Shown here piece after piece: positions 43,865 to 56,838 of a stretch of 64,000 nt of DNA. The notes under the pieces were generated by a model, which ran no database searches, was not told the origin of the DNA, and worked only from the letters and a program-made list of their open reading frames with translations. Position 1 is the stretch's first letter; every line of letters begins with the position of its first letter. Origin of the DNA: Nepenthes gracilis (lineage: Eukaryota > Streptophyta > Magnoliopsida > Caryophyllales > Nepenthaceae); the NCBI GenBank assembly GCA_033239525.1, contig BSYO01000010.1, positions 15,034,042 to 15,098,041 of the forward strand, read 5' to 3'. The translations under genes and the position numbers were made by a program.

Positions 43865-46057
43865 TGTGAGGTTTCAGATTTTCGAAATATAATAATTAAA
43901 GGACAATTAAGTTAATAGAATCAAAATTGGGTCTAATTCATGTGGGTAATCAAGTTTTGAGACCGTAGGACAATTTGGCGGAGTAGGCCCGCCAGGTGCC
44001 TGGACTAGTGGGCTAGCGTGGGTGCGCCTGCAGTTTTCCCCGCCAGCACTCGAGCGCCGGCTAAAGAAATAAAAGGCCACGAGTGACCTTTTTCCTCCAT
44101 TTTTGGCTTCCATGCCCACGGGAGAGCACAAGGGGAAGAGAGACGAAGAGGAATCCGAGGTCTTGGGGTCCGATTTCGAGCTAGAGCTAGTTGGAAAGGT
44201 GATAGATCGAGTCGAGGCAAGTGCACTCATACCATTTTCTTTCATTTATTTGCACTTTTGTTTCATTTTTTTTGGGTATTCTTATTCTGATACCCAAATG
44301 AGATTGTATTTCGTATTACTCATGACCTTAGCATGTAAATATCTTGATTTCACGATCGATTTGTAAGATTTAAAGGGTATTTCGTACCTAGAAACGCTAA
44401 CCAGCGCCCAGGCCGTTTTTTACCGTATATTTTAGGTTTTATGTATGATTTGGCTCTAAATAATTGAAACTCATGAATTGAGTATGAAAATTTACCGATT
44501 TGATGTCCAATTTCCCACATTTGGTGCGGTTTATGTATACCAAAACCTTAACCCGCGCCCCGCGCCTTTCCTACGGATTTCTTTGAATCTTATGTATAAA
44601 ACAGACCAGGAAAATCGAACCCTGACTTATGAACGTGATTGGATTGCAATTAATTGCATGTTTTTATGGATATGCTAATTTTGTATACTCCGGAATCATG
44701 TTATGAATCATTTGTGAAGGAATTTATCGTTTAGAAGCTCCAAAATTGTACTTGGCTTAATGCGGTAAAAATTTCTTAATTCTTTGAAGCTCCAAATGAT
44801 TTATGCATGAAATTATGAACACGTGAGGATTTAAACTCACGAAAAATATGAAAAAAACATATTTGAAACAGTTTAATGGAAAAAGAACCAAGAAGGGATA
44901 TTTTGCGATTAAGCGATGAACTGATTGAACCTTTCTCCGAAACGACGAACTGATTGAACTGACGAAGCGTTCTTCGGGACAAAAAATTTTGTGCTTAAGA
45001 GTAGGATTCTCTAAAGAAATAAAGAACTGAGAACTTGGATCGAGGATCGTTCAGCAGATAGTATAATTTAGTATGCCATAGATATTACAGTGAAAACTCA
45101 AGGATTATCCTCGCCGTATTTTATAACAAGTGAAATTCCTTGGCATGCCTTATTATACTGTAGTAGAAGGCCGTTGTCTGTTTTGACGCTGCTTGTGGCT
45201 ATCGGCCTCGTCTATAGGGTATATATGTAGACGGCCCACCTCTAGATCTTGAATAGAATATGACTTTTGATTGTATAGAAACATATACAATCCAGATTAC
45301 GACCGACCGCTCCTTTAGTCAGTAAGACGTACCGGCCCCGATCTCTCAACGAAATAAGTTTTCAACCCGTTTTAATGATTGAGAAAAGAAAAGGGAAGAA
45401 ATTTAAGAAATTCGAAAAAATGTCACGAAAGCATGCTTTTATATTGATGATGCATGATCACTCATATGCCTCTATTTCCTCCCTATGTATATTATTATGT
45501 TTGGAATATAAAATTGCATGTTCTTGTTATATTGTGCCTTGTTGAGCTCTAGCTCACTCCTTACTATTTTGTTATCCCCTCAGATGATTAGTACGAATTC
45601 CTACCCGACGAGTAAGAATAGAGAAGTAGCGTCTAGCTTAGGGCTTAGGGGATGATGCACTCTGTACTTTGAGGGATTTGTATATTGTATTTTGAGTTTT
45701 AGTTGTTGATTCTTTTGGGGATAGAAAGATTATATATATTTATATTTTTATTCTTTTGATAGTATTTCAGCAGTAGTGATATGCTTAGTTGGAATATGGA
45801 ATTTTGGATTTTTGGTTTGCTTCCGCACTTTTGTGAAGGGTACTCTGAGGTTTACAGGCATTTGTCTGTGCCAACCGAGTGCCTAAAGTCATAATGTAGG
45901 TGCCGCATATGTTTTGTGGCAAATTTTGGATCCTATGGTTGTGATTGTGTGGATTTTTATATGTTGTACAGGATGATTACAGGTTTTGTATTATGCCAAC
46001 GATCGTATTATAGTCGGGACTCTACCGGATTTTTGGTTGGTAATACGATACGTTACA
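43865..46057 (+). repeat. 5' LTR of the Tekay element
   Basis: Aligns with 50732-52867. Starts TGTGAGGTTTCAGATTTTCG and ends GATACGTTACA. Short open frames inside it (for example 44103-44366) also occur, altered, in the other LTR and are not supported as genes. Confidence 0.93.
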
Positions 46058-46071
46058 GTTGATATCAGAGA
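46058..46071 (+). other. Primer-binding site (tRNA-iMet, one mismatch)
   Basis: GTTGATATCAGAGA directly follows the LTR. It equals the usual TGGTATCAGAG with G to A at one position. Confidence 0.8.
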
Positions 46072-46240
46072 TAGGTTGTTTTGAGAGATGCCTTAGGATT
46101 TGAGTTGAATGACCATAGTTGAGGGTTAGGTTAATTTGAATTGATCGGAAGTATAGATTGAACTTCCTCTTTGAGTAGTTTTGTTAAGTTTGGTGCGGAA
46201 TTCTAACCCTATTGTTAATGCTTAATGCCAGGGATTGAGA

Positions 46241-47215
46241 ATGTCAGGCCGAGGAAGAAGTTTTGGAGCTGGTTCTCATCTGAACCGAGAAGAAGAATAT
46301 CTAAACATTATGGGACGAATGGTCAATATTATGGAGATGATAGCTCAAGGGCATCGCCAACCAGTGCCAGCCCCAGTTCCAACTCCCGCTCTAGTCCCAA
46401 CTCCAGTGGATTCGGGAGTTGCGGCGTATGACCGGTTCAACAATGAAAGGGCACCAGAGTTTTTAGGAGATCCGGACTTGGCTAAAGCAGAGGCATGGAT
46501 CAAGAGAACGGAGAAAATCTTCACTATTATTCGTTGCCTCGAAGAAGACAAAGTGACTTTCGTAATGTATAAATTGGAGGGCAAGACTAACCATTGGTGG
46601 TCAGTGCAAAAAGGAGCCATGGGAGTCCATGAGGATCAGATCACATGGAAAATGTTCTAGAAAGAATTTTTTGAGAAGTATTTTCCAACCAGCCTATGAA
46701 AACAAAAGGAAGATGAGTTTTCATGACTTCAGCAAGGGAGTCAGACCGTGGCAGAGTATGAAGGCAAGTTCACGGAATTATCCCAATACGCCTCGCATAT
46801 AGTAGATGACCCGGCCAGGAAAGCCAAGAAGTTTCAGGCCTGGCTAAGGGATGACATCAGAGACAGCTGGTTACGCGCAAGTTGCGTAATTATGGAGAGA
46901 TATTGGACTGAGCTCTCACTTTTTAGAGAGAGCTAGAGCAGTAATAGTATTTTACGAAAAGGTTAGAAAATCGAGAAAGTTTGGCTGTTGGTCAAGGCTC
47001 GAGATCCGGAGGGCCTCCGAGGAGGACGAAGCCCAAAGACAAAGGAAAGAGGAAGGCAGAGCATCCGATGGCAGCAGCAGCACCGAGTCCATCGGCGATT
47101 GATGATGTTTGTAATTATTACGGGAGGTTCCATCGAGGAATGCCATACTTCAAGCAGATGGGAGCTTATTTTAATTGCGGCAAGATCGGCCACATGGCTA
47201 AAGATTGCTCTATTC
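46241..47215 (+). pseudogene. Tekay gag, broken
   Basis: Starts MSGRGRSFGAGSHLNREEEY at ATG 46241. The capsid segment follows: DLAKAEAWIKRTEKIFTIIR, then FVMYKLEGKTNHWW. A TAG at about 46658 and further breaks follow; it resumes in TVAEYEGKFTELSQYASHIV at 46748. The double knuckle reads CNYYGRFHRG and GAYFNCGKIGHMAKDC. In each, one expected cysteine is now tyrosine (TGT/TGC to TAT/TAC), so metal binding is lost. Confidence 0.88.
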
Positions 47216-47514
47216 CAAGAAGGCTAGTGGAGAAGAATCTGATTTGTCCAGGGAAGCCCTTTGCAGTTACGGCTCGAGATGCGAGGCGTCCCCCGAATGT
47301 AGTAGAAGGTACTATCATCATCTTTAGTACTCCTGCACATGTTCTTCTTGATTCGGGCTTGACCCATTCTTTTGTGTCCCCAAACTTTGCAAGAACTTTG
47401 TTGTCCCCTCCGAGGATCTTAGATCATGTTCTGGTTGTTTCCACACCCTCGGGATTGATGGTAGTTACGAATATCTTGTATTCGATGTGTGAAGTTTGGA
47501 TTAATGGGCTGTAG
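47216..47514 (+). pseudogene. Tekay protease
   Basis: Follows gag in the same frame. The aspartic protease motif is visible in HVLLDSGLTHSFVSPNFART (Asp near 47350). The frame ends with TAG at 47512-47514, but the following ORF begins at once at 47518, in the same frame, so a single stop separates protease from RT. Confidence 0.85.
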
Positions 47515-47517
47515 CTG

Positions 47518-49037
47518 ATGGTGGACTTGATTTTGCTCAAGATGTACAATTTTGATATGATCTTGGGCATGGATTGGCTGGCGAGTTATCACGCCAATGT
47601 GGATTGCCTCCATAAGCAAGTTCACTTTGCTATTCTAGGATGTGAACCGTTCTATTTCCAAGGCATGGTGCGGAAGGAGCCGTTGTGTTTTATTTCGACT
47701 CTGCGCGCCCGTCACTTGATAGATTCTAGATGTCAAATCTATTTGGCTTATACTTACACGACTGGGAGTTATAGTGTGCCGGTTAAGGATATCCCGGTGG
47801 TTAGTGAGTTCGAAGATGTCTTTCCGGAAAAATTGCCTAGGTTGCCACCCAATCGAAAAATTGAGTTTGAGATTGAGATTATCCCCTACTTGGCACTAGT
47901 CTCAAAGGCACCGTATAGGATGGCACCTGCCGAACTGAAGGAATTGAAGCAACAGTTGCAAGAGTTTCTAGATAAGGGATTTATTTGGCCGAGCTTGTCT
48001 CCTTGGGATGCCCTGGTGCTATTTGTCAAGAAGAAGGATGGATCGTTGCGGCTTTGTATCGATTACCGGGAGCTCAACAAGATCACCATTAAAAATAAGT
48101 ATCCTTTGTTGAGGATTGATGACCTATTTGATCACTTGCAAGGAGCACAATTGTTTTCAGAGATCGATCTATGTTCGGGGTATCATCAGTTGAGAATCAA
48201 GAAAGAGGACGTAGCAAAAACAGCCTTTCGAACGAGGTACGGACATTACAAATTTCTAGTTATACCTTTTGGGTGGTCGAATGCTCCGGCCGATTTTATG
48301 AACTTGATGAATCGGGTGTTTCAACCCTATTTGGATAAATTTGTGGTGGTGTTCATCGACGACATATTGATTATTTGAGGAATTATGATGAAGATACCAT
48401 ACATTTGAGGATTGCACTCGAGACGCTTCGGGAGAAGAAATTGTATGCCAAGTTGAAGAAGTGTGAATTTTGGCTAGAGGAAGTTGCGTTTCTGGGTCAT
48501 GTGATATCGAATGGAGGCAAATCTGTGGAACCGAAGAAGATTGAGGCTATTGTTAATTAGAGCCGACCATCATTGGTGACCGAGGTTCGGAGTTTCCTTG
48601 GGATGGCGAGTTATTATCAAGGGTTCATGGAGAATTTCTCCAGGATTTCTATGCCATTGTCTCGCTTAACGAGGAAGGACATTAAGTTTGTCTGGACGGA
48701 TAATTGTGAACAAAGTTTTCAAGAGCTGAAGGACTGTTTGACATCCGCCCTGATCCTGACGATTCCGGAAGGTTCTGGTGGGTTTGAAATTTATTGTGAT
48801 GCAAGTATGACGGGCTTGGGTTGTGTTCTGATGCAGAACGGAAAAGTGATAGCCTATGGATCGAGGGAATTGAAGATCTACAAGAAGAACTACCCGACGC
48901 ACCATTTGGAGCTTGCGGCGGTAATCTTCGCTTTGAAAATCTTGAGGCATTATCTGTATGGTGAGACGTTCTTGGTATATTCAGATCACAAGAGCCTCAA
49001 GTATCTCTTTTCCCAAAAAGAGTTGAACATGAGGTAA
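47518..49037 (+). pseudogene. Tekay reverse transcriptase and RNase H, broken
   Basis: Protease tail ([20 protein letters not shown]) then [62 protein letters not shown] and the catalytic FIDD at 48352-48363. A frameshift directly after it (TGA at 48376) moves the thumb to 48375-48560, then a TAG and 48573-49037 ([20 protein letters not shown]). RNase H reads [20 protein letters not shown] and [20 protein letters not shown]. The open frame of 286 codons up to FIDD is the longest coding remnant of this element. Confidence 0.92.
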
Positions 49038-49046
49038 AGGAGATGT

Positions 49047-50571
49047 ATGGATTATTTAAAGGACTTCAATTTTGAAATCCAGTATCAGTCGGGAAAGGGC
49101 AATGTGGTAGCGGACGCTTTGAGTCGTCAAACATATTTCTCAGCTCATTTGAGATTTAAGGAGATGGAGATGTTAGAATGTATGAAGTATTGCGATATTC
49201 AGAGATATGCTCAAGAAAATCAGATGATTTTGTCATACTTTGGTGTCCGACTGAAGATCTTGAAGCAGATCAAGGAAGAGCAGATGAACAACCCATTTTT
49301 AGCCGAAATTGCTGGAAATTTAAACCAAGACTCCATGATTGATTTTAGTGTTCGAGCCGACGGAGTCTTGAAATTCCGGGACCGAATTTGTGTACTAGAT
49401 GTCAAAGAATCGAAGGAGGAGATTATGAAGGAAGCTCATCGGTCCAGGTACACGATCCACCCAGGGATTAATAAAATGTATGAAGATCTAAAGAAGATGT
49501 TTTGGTAAATGAATATGAGTAGGAAAATTGTAGCCTTTGTAGGGAGATGATTAGTCTGCCAGCAGTTGAAGGCCGAGCTTAGGAAACCATCCGGCCTTTT
49601 GCAGCCTTTGCCTATGCCTAATTGGAAGTCGGAAGATATATCCATGGATTTTGTGTCAAAATTGCTGAGGACGCTTAGGAACCATGATGTCATTTAGGTA
49701 ATTGTCGACCGACTCATGAAATCGGCGCAATTTCTGGCCATTCGAACGACTTATTCGAGGGATCGATTGGCTTGGTTGTGTATTAATGAAGTGATTAGGT
49801 TGCATGGGATTCCGACCACTATGATGTAGATAGAGACCCGAGGTTTGTCTCAAAATTTTGGGAAAGTCTGCACCGTGACTTGGAGGCAGATTTGAAGTTT
49901 AGTACAGCTTATCACCCGCAAACGGATGGACAATCTGAACGAACCATTTAGTTTCTGGAGGACATGTTAAGGGCTGCGATAATGGAGCTGAAAGGCAATT
50001 GAGATGACCATTTATCCTTGGCGGAATTCGCGTATAATAATAGTTATCAGGCGAGTATTGGGATGGCCCCCTTCAAAGCACTGTATGGAAGGAAGTGCCA
50101 TTCTCTGATTCATAAAGAAGAGACCGGTGATAGATGGCTTATGGGGCCGGAGATTGTTACAGAGACATTTAAGAAGATCAGATTGATCCATGAGAAGTTG
50201 AAGGCGGCCCAAAACTGGCAGAAGAGTTATGCCGATCAGAGTTAAAATTTCAAGTCGGAGACTTTATTTTCTTGAAAGTCTCACCGTCGAAGGGCATATT
50301 CAGGTTTAGGCTCAAAGGGAAACTAAAGGCTAGGTTTATTGGCCTGTTCGAGATTTCGGAAAAGGTGGGGGAGGTGGCCTATCGTTTAGCCTTGCCTTTG
50401 ATTTTGGGAGAGGTGCACGACATTTTCCATGTGTCCGTGCTCCAAAAGTACGTCTACGATCCTACTCATGTCATCGACTACACGCCTCTATCGATCAGTG
50501 AAAATTTGTCATATGTCGAGGAGCCCATGCAAATTCTGGACCGTAGGACCAAGTGTTTCGAACGAAGATGA
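49047..50571 (+). pseudogene. Tekay RNase H end and integrase, broken
   Basis: RNase H end: DYLKDFNFEIQYQSGKGNVV ADALSR (with the expected Asp). The integrase zinc region starts at HRSRYTIHPGINKMYEDLKK, ending with TAA at 49506. The catalytic core 49560-50245 carries at least five stops but still shows [21 protein letters not shown] and WLSLAEFAYNNSYQ-like text (HLSLAEFAYNNSYQASIGMA). 50272-50571 is the C-terminal barrel (RFRLKGKLKARFIGLFEISE, EVHDIFHVSVLQKYV). Confidence 0.9.
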
Positions 50572-50669
50572 TTCCTTTAGTCAAAGTCTTGTGGAGGAAT
50601 CACGCCCTGGAGGAGGTTACTTGGGAGAAGGAGGATGAGATCCGGGAGAAATATCCCCACTTATTTTGA
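50565..50669 (+). pseudogene. Chromodomain-like C terminus of the Tekay integrase
   Basis: After a one-base frameshift, the frame starting at 50565 reads KMIPLVKVLWRNHALEEVTW and then EKEDEIREKYPHLF before TGA at 50667-50669. This is the usual group II chromodomain ending of plant chromoviruses (VLWRNH..EEATWE.E). Such domains are thought to guide integration to heterochromatin. It is out of frame with the rest of the integrase, so it is not functional here. Confidence 0.85.
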
Positions 50670-50718
50670 GGTATGTAATAATTTTTAGGACTCGTTAATT
50701 TCAAAACCAAATTTTTTA

Positions 50719-50731
50719 AGTGGGTGAAAAT
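50719..50731 (+). other. Polypurine tract of the Tekay element
   Basis: AAGTGGGTGAAAAT ends directly before the 3' LTR (TGTGAGG). Confidence 0.65.
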
Positions 50732-52867
50732 TGTGAGGTTCTGAATTTTCGAAATATAACAATTAAAGGATACTTAAGTTAATATAATCAAATTGAGCTT
50801 AATTCATATGGGTAATCAAGTTTCGAGACCGTGGGACAATTCAGTGGTGTAAGCCCACTGGCGCCCAAACCAGTGGGCCAGCACCGGCCCGGGAAATAAA
50901 AGGCCTCAAGTGACCTTTTTTCTCCATTTTTGGCTTCCATGCCCGCAGGAGAGAGAAAGCGCGCAAGGGGAAGAGAGAGGAAGAGGAATTTGAGGTCCCG
51001 GGGTTCGATTTCAAGCTAGAGCTAGTTGAAAATGATAGATCGGGTCAAGACAAGTGCACTCATACCCTTTTCTCTCGTTTATTTGCACTTTTGTTTCGTT
51101 TTTCTTCGGGTATCCTTATTTTGATACCCGAATGAGCTTGTATTTTGTATTACCCATAATCTAAGCATGCAAATATCTTGATTTCATGATTGATTTGTAA
51201 GATTTGAAGGATATTTCATACTTGGAAACCTTAACCCACGCCCGGACCGTTTTTGACCGTATATTTCGGGTTTTATGCATGATTTGGCTCTAGATAATTG
51301 AAACGCATGACTTGAGCATGAAAATTTACTGATTTGATATCCGATTTCCCACATTTGGTGCGGTTTATGCATACTGGAACCCTAACCAGCGCCCTGCGCC
51401 TTTCCTACGATTTCTTTGAATCTTATGTATAAAACGGACTAAGAAAATCGAACCTCGACTTATGAATGCGATTGGATTGCAATTAATTGCATGTTTTTAT
51501 GGATATGCTAATTTTGTATGCTCCAGAATCATGTTATGAATTATTTGTGAAGGAATTTATCGTTTGGAAGCTCTAAAATTGTACTTGACTTAATGCAATA
51601 AGAATTTCTTAACTCTTTGAAGCTCCAAATGATTTATGTATGAAATTATGAACACGTGAGAATTTAAACTTACGAAGAATATGGAAAAAATATATCTGAA
51701 TAAGTTTAATGAAAAAAGAACCAAGAAGGGATATTTTGCGATTAAGCGATGAACTGATTGAACCGTTCTCCGAAACGACGAACTGATTGAACTAATGAAC
51801 TGTTCTCTGGAACGAAAAATTTTGCGCTTAAGAGCAGGAATCCTTAAAGAAATAAGGAATTGAGAATTTGGATAGAGGATCGTTCGGCAGATAGTATAAT
51901 TTAGCATACCATAGATATTACAGTGAAAACTCAAAGATTATCCTGGCTGTATTTTATAGCGAATGATATCCATTGGCATGCCTTATTATACTGTAGTAGA
52001 AGGCCGTTATCTGTTTTGAGCGGCTTGTGGCTATCGGCCACATTTATAGGGTATATATGTAGACGACCCGCCTCTGAGTCTTGAATAGGAGGAGATGGCT
52101 TTTGATTGTGTAGAAGCCTACACAATCTAGGTTACGACCTACCACTCCTTTAGTCGATAAGGCCTATTGGCCCCGATCCATTAACGAAATAAGTTTTCAG
52201 CATGTTTTAATAATTAAGAAAAGAAAAGGGAAGAAATTGAACATGCTTTCATATTCATGATGCATGATCACTCATATGACTCTATTTTCTCCCTATGTAT
52301 ATTATTATGTTTGGAATATAAAATTGCATATTTTTGTTATATTGTGCCTTACTGAGCTCTGGCTTACTCCTTGCAATTTTGTTACCCCCCTCAGATGATC
52401 AGCACGAATTCCTGCCCAACGAGAAAGAATAGAGAAGCAGCACCTAGCTTAAGGCATGGGGGATGATGCATTCTGTACTTTGAGGGATCTGTATATTATA
52501 TTTTTTGTTTAGTTGTTGATTCTTTTGGGGACAGAAAGATTGTATATCTTTATATTTTTGTTCTTTTAATAGTATTTTAGCAATAGTGATATGTTTAGTT
52601 GGAATATGGTATTTTGGTTTTTTGGTTTGCTTTCGTAGGTTTGTGAAGGGTACTTTGAGGTTTAGAGGCATCTCTCTGTACCAACGAGGCGCCCGATGTC
52701 ATAATGTCGGTGCCACATATGTTTTGTGGCAAATTTTGGATCCTATGGTTGTGATTGTGTGGATTTATATATATTGTACAGGATAATTACAGGTTTTGTA
52801 TTAGGCCGACGATCGTATTATAGCCGGGACTTTGCTGGATTTTCGGTTGATAATATGGTACGTCGCA
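50732..52867 (+). repeat. 3' LTR of the Tekay element
   Basis: Partner of 43865-46057; about nine in ten bases match by eye with several small indels. It ends GGTACGTCGCA. Confidence 0.93.
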
Positions 52868-52872
52868 CACCC

Positions 52873-55787
52873 ATAGCCACTTCCACCAGCCAGCCATCAC
52901 CGCCACCAATAGTAAAGAATTGAATAGAAGGAGATCTCTCAGGAGATTTTAATCGTCCACATTCTTTCTGGCAAACAATAAATGTGTATTTTTACTTTTG
53001 CAAAGAGTTCAAAAATACTATATTTTACTTAAGAAGAGGAAATTAATCACCTCCAATGGTTGAGAGCTTCTTGACTTCTGCATATCCGCTTGGATGGGGG
53101 GTCAAATCTTCTTTCCTTCAACATTTTTTCCTATAAATACGGATATTTTAATGGAGTCCTACACACTCACTTGAACCATAGACTGCCAAATCTTCTAATT
53201 GTATGTCTCCATAAAATTTTGCTGAATCATCTTAAACTCATACCAGCAGATACTTCAAAATAAATCCTTGACCCATGTCTGTAGAAGTACAAAAATGATT
53301 CATATGAAATGGGTGTAATCATATCCGGTAATCAACTGCTTAAAATTCTAGTTATTAGCACTCAAATTTATTATTAGTCTTGGTTCTGAGCAACATAGGC
53401 AAAAAGAATTCTGACTTATCATTTACAATTCTGCTATCAAACCTTCATGATTTGAATGTGGGATCATTTCCTTCAAGTTTTCCATGGTATCAAAATCGTC
53501 CACGTTCAAATTTCCTGGCATCCATTATTTATTTCATTACTAGGATTTATCAGTCACACTTCCCTGCTCCTTTACCCCAACAAACTGATAAGACTTCCTG
53601 GTAGCCACCATATTCCAATTATTGAATACGAGACATCCTTTCCTCTTGGCAGTGGCATGCCTGATGATTGCCAAGAAAACCTAACTGACAATCTTTCCCA
53701 CAAACTCTTTCTTCTCAAGAACATCTTGAAAACAATCAGACAGCAAGAACAAAAACCAACCTATACATAATCTATTTCAATGCAGTCAGCTTCCTAGAAG
53801 CAAAGGTTCCCAGAGGTTGCCTTCTTGTCTGGAAATTCATTTCACGATATCCGGCTCTTTCCCACCAGCTTGTTCTCCACTAAAGATAAAGAAAATTCAT
53901 TAGGCCAAAATAAAGGGAGTGCCTACTAACAGTATAAGGCTAACATCTCTATGCCATTCTTACTAGTAGGGAACAACTACCCTAAGAAGACAGCCTGGGA
54001 AAGTCACAAAGCTCTACCATACGTATTTTCCATGTCTTGATGGTGGTGTGACTTCTCCATAGAAGAATAAGGTAGAAAGCTTCCTTATGTATCCTATTTG
54101 AATAGTAAAAAGGAAACGAAGTATATAAAAGAGTATCATAAAGCAGATGATCTGACTCCATCGAAGGAAGACATTAAAATAATTACAGAGGAACCCAACT
54201 CTATAAGGTGGGAGGACAGCCTTTAAGGACAAACAAATGTCATGCCAGCAAAAGAACCTAGATCATAGCATACTGATCATGATTATTTCCTCAGCATCAC
54301 TAAACTAGTGGACAGGATTCAGAAGCATCAAGGATAGTGAGACCAATAACAACTTGAATGAATTCGAATTCCATCCGGGCATGAGAGCCTGGATTTCCCA
54401 AGGGAAGGAGGATTATTTCATACTATAGGAACATCATCATCCAACCCAAATATAGCATTTATGTAACTATTTTTGTTGCTCCGAGTTTCCAATACACAAA
54501 ATGTTCCTCAGTGACATCAAGGATAAATTAGGTAAATAGGATATGAAGTTAGAACAATGGATCGAAATAGTTACTCCCCAGAAAAGTAGCTCAGTAGGAT
54601 CCAGGAGTTGAAGGAATAAAGATTTGCATAAAACGGATAGGTATTAATTGTTATATTTCTATGTCTAACATATTCTCCCACCTATGCGTGCTTATGCAGC
54701 AGCTACTGCAAACCTGCTTCATGATAAGAAGGATCTTTACATAATAGAAGGTTCGGAATTTCAAGTTCCTTCAAAGAGAATCCTCATCAATGCCTGCATG
54801 AAACCAAGACAATTTTTTTTGCCTGATTTCTACATAATTTATAGAAGTACTCCATACATGAAACTAACACCTTCAAAACATAAACATGAACATTTATTTT
54901 CACTCTTGCATAAGACAGCACAAGAAATGACGTCTAAAGTCTAGATTCTACGGCAGTCAGTGAAAACAATCCCCATATTATCACAAGCTATGCACCCCAA
55001 ACACTAAACCCTGTCGGTCATGAAATTGATGGCAGCACCGCTTTAGACTGACAAGGAAATATCTCATAGAACAATAAATTTGAACTATTTTTGACTAAAT
55101 ACTAGAAGCAGCACAAATAAAAAATTATATCAATCCAAACAGCGAGCACCTGTTGTCATCACGGTGCATGAGATCAACATGACAGTTACATTGAGCAGGT
55201 TAAATGCAACTGCTAGTATCATTTGCTGCCCAAGATTTAATACCTTTTGCAGCAATCTGACGCTCTCATTTTATACCATGTGAGTGACCATTTGACCAAC
55301 TCTCTGATATCTTCAGTCGATTTTCATTTAACTAAAGAAGCCACTACCTCAAATCAATGAGCTCAACTCCAGAACTTAAGCACTGCACATTGAAGTCAAA
55401 TTGTTCTAGGCATGCTGTCAATCTCTCTGCAGACACCAACAAGATGCGTGCACTGACCCAAAAAAATCACAATTTCTAGAGTGAAACCAAAAAATTACAA
55501 CAAAATAGAGCTTCTAATTGTCCCACTGGACAACTGTTAAAATTAGTGGAAGCCGTCATGTTGAGAAACACCTAAACTACTGTAAATCATACCCACTATA
55601 TATTTAACATGGTCATCGACAACCCACAACTATTTTACATTTTTAACACCTACGACTCAAGAAGTTCATGAGTTGACACTGCTTGCCAATGTGAACTAAT
55701 ATACCAGACCTATAACCAACAAGCAGCAAAATATCTTATCGATTAACATGATTTCAATGACAAATTAAATTGAATTTCCTTAAACTA
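52873..55787. other. Non-coding spacer, less AT-rich
   Basis: Base composition is milder than in the flanks, as in introns or old gene-flanking DNA. I searched both strands for exon-like frames. One minus-strand stretch near 53895-53770 stays open for 35 codons after a CTTTATCTTTAG acceptor, but nothing supports it further. No repeat or known domain was seen. Confidence 0.45.
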
Positions 55788-55792
55788 GTTTT

Positions 55793-56681
55793 TGTAGGGT
55801 AAAACCGCCAGTGACTTAGATGAATCGATAAGGAAGGAAAAATGGTGACAATGATGAAACACAGCACACAAAGACAATCACAAAGTAAAAATCAAGACAT
55901 GAATAATTTTAAATGGAAAATCCTACTCTAAACAAGAGGAAAAAACTACGAAATTGTGCGTTCACAAATCTTCATTATATAAAATGGTTACACAAACCCA
56001 ATATAAGAACCTAACCTCTTGTATCTAAAGAATCCGAATAGCAGTGAGTGTAGAAGAAGTCTCTAGAGCAAAGAAAAAACCTCATTCTTTGTTTTCTCTC
56101 TCTTCTCCTTACTTTCTCTTATTAGCGGCGCTCACTAATCTCTCAATTTTACAAGTTGATTGACGAAAGTCAAAAATCTCTCTCAGATGCACTTCCCTTC
56201 TAAAAATCTTAAAAAAAGTTTTCGCGTGCTTTTCATAAACCATAAGATGCTTAGCAGTTGGTCATCTTTCGAGCAGTCCAGTCTCTTTTCAGATTTTAGC
56301 ACTCCGGTCACCTCTTGGACTAAATAGTCCAGTTGGTCGCCTTAGTCTCGCCAGTCCGGCCGATCGGTTTTCGAACTTGGCACTGACCGATCGTCTTTTG
56401 GTTTGGCTAGTTCGGTCGCCGCTCGAACTATGTAGTCCAGCTGGTTGGCCTTCGGCTCGTTAGTCTGGCCGGTCATCAAGTTCTCTAGTTCGGCTGGTCT
56501 CTCTTCAAATCCGTAGTCCGGCTGGACACCTTTCGGCCTTGCACCTGATTGCCCATCAGCTGCTTCGCCGAGTGCTAGGAATTCTCCATTTTAGTATTGT
56601 ATCCATATGAGTTCAGCCAAACCTCCAATCGGCCTATTAACCGGATATGAGGCCATATTGGAGGGACTCATATCCCAAACA
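55793..56681 (-). mobile_element. Solo copia LTR
   Basis: On the minus strand it starts TGTTTGGGATATGAGTCCC and ends GGTTTTACCCTACA. No partner or internal domains lie nearby. The flanks GTTTT (55788-55792) and ATTTT (56682-56686) fit a 5-bp target-site duplication with one transition. The opening forms a perfect nine-base stem (GGATATGAG with CTCATATCC) and resembles the LTRs at 36719 and 40312, so it is a related family. Solo LTRs arise by recombination between the two LTRs of an element. Confidence 0.78.
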
Positions 56682-56838
56682 ATTTTTCCTCCAAATAATA
56701 ATATCCGTTGTGTAGCAAACTAAACTCAGAAACCAAACCAAAATACTGTATAGAAAACTCAATAAACTGAGGGCCACCAAAAAAGAGTGCGAAATTATTT
56801 TAACAAAATGCGACAAAAGGGGGCGACGGTTCACATAG

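Larger units (their letters stand above)
43860..52872 (+). mobile_element. Ty3/gypsy chromovirus, Tekay/Del type, degraded
   Basis: The element is about 9.0 kb on the plus strand with long LTRs (2193 and 2136 bp), starting TGTGAGG. An initiator-tRNA-like primer site follows. Gag has a knuckle region; the protease, RT, RNase H and integrase order is that of gypsy; and a C-terminal chromodomain-like segment remains. Long LTRs, the TPVDSGVAAYDRF-type gag and the chromodomain point to the Tekay/Del clade. The flanks TACCT (43860-43864) and CACCC (52868-52872) fit a target-site duplication with two C/T changes. Many stops break the integrase. Confidence 0.92.

Noticed and set aside
44103..44366. 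Open frame in the Tekay 5' LTR as a host gene
   Set aside because: The same DNA lies in the 3' LTR with frame-breaking changes, so it is LTR sequence.
53456..53770. 104-codon plus-strand frame in the milder-composition spacer
   Set aside because: No recognisable domain, no splice context and no continuation; likely chance.
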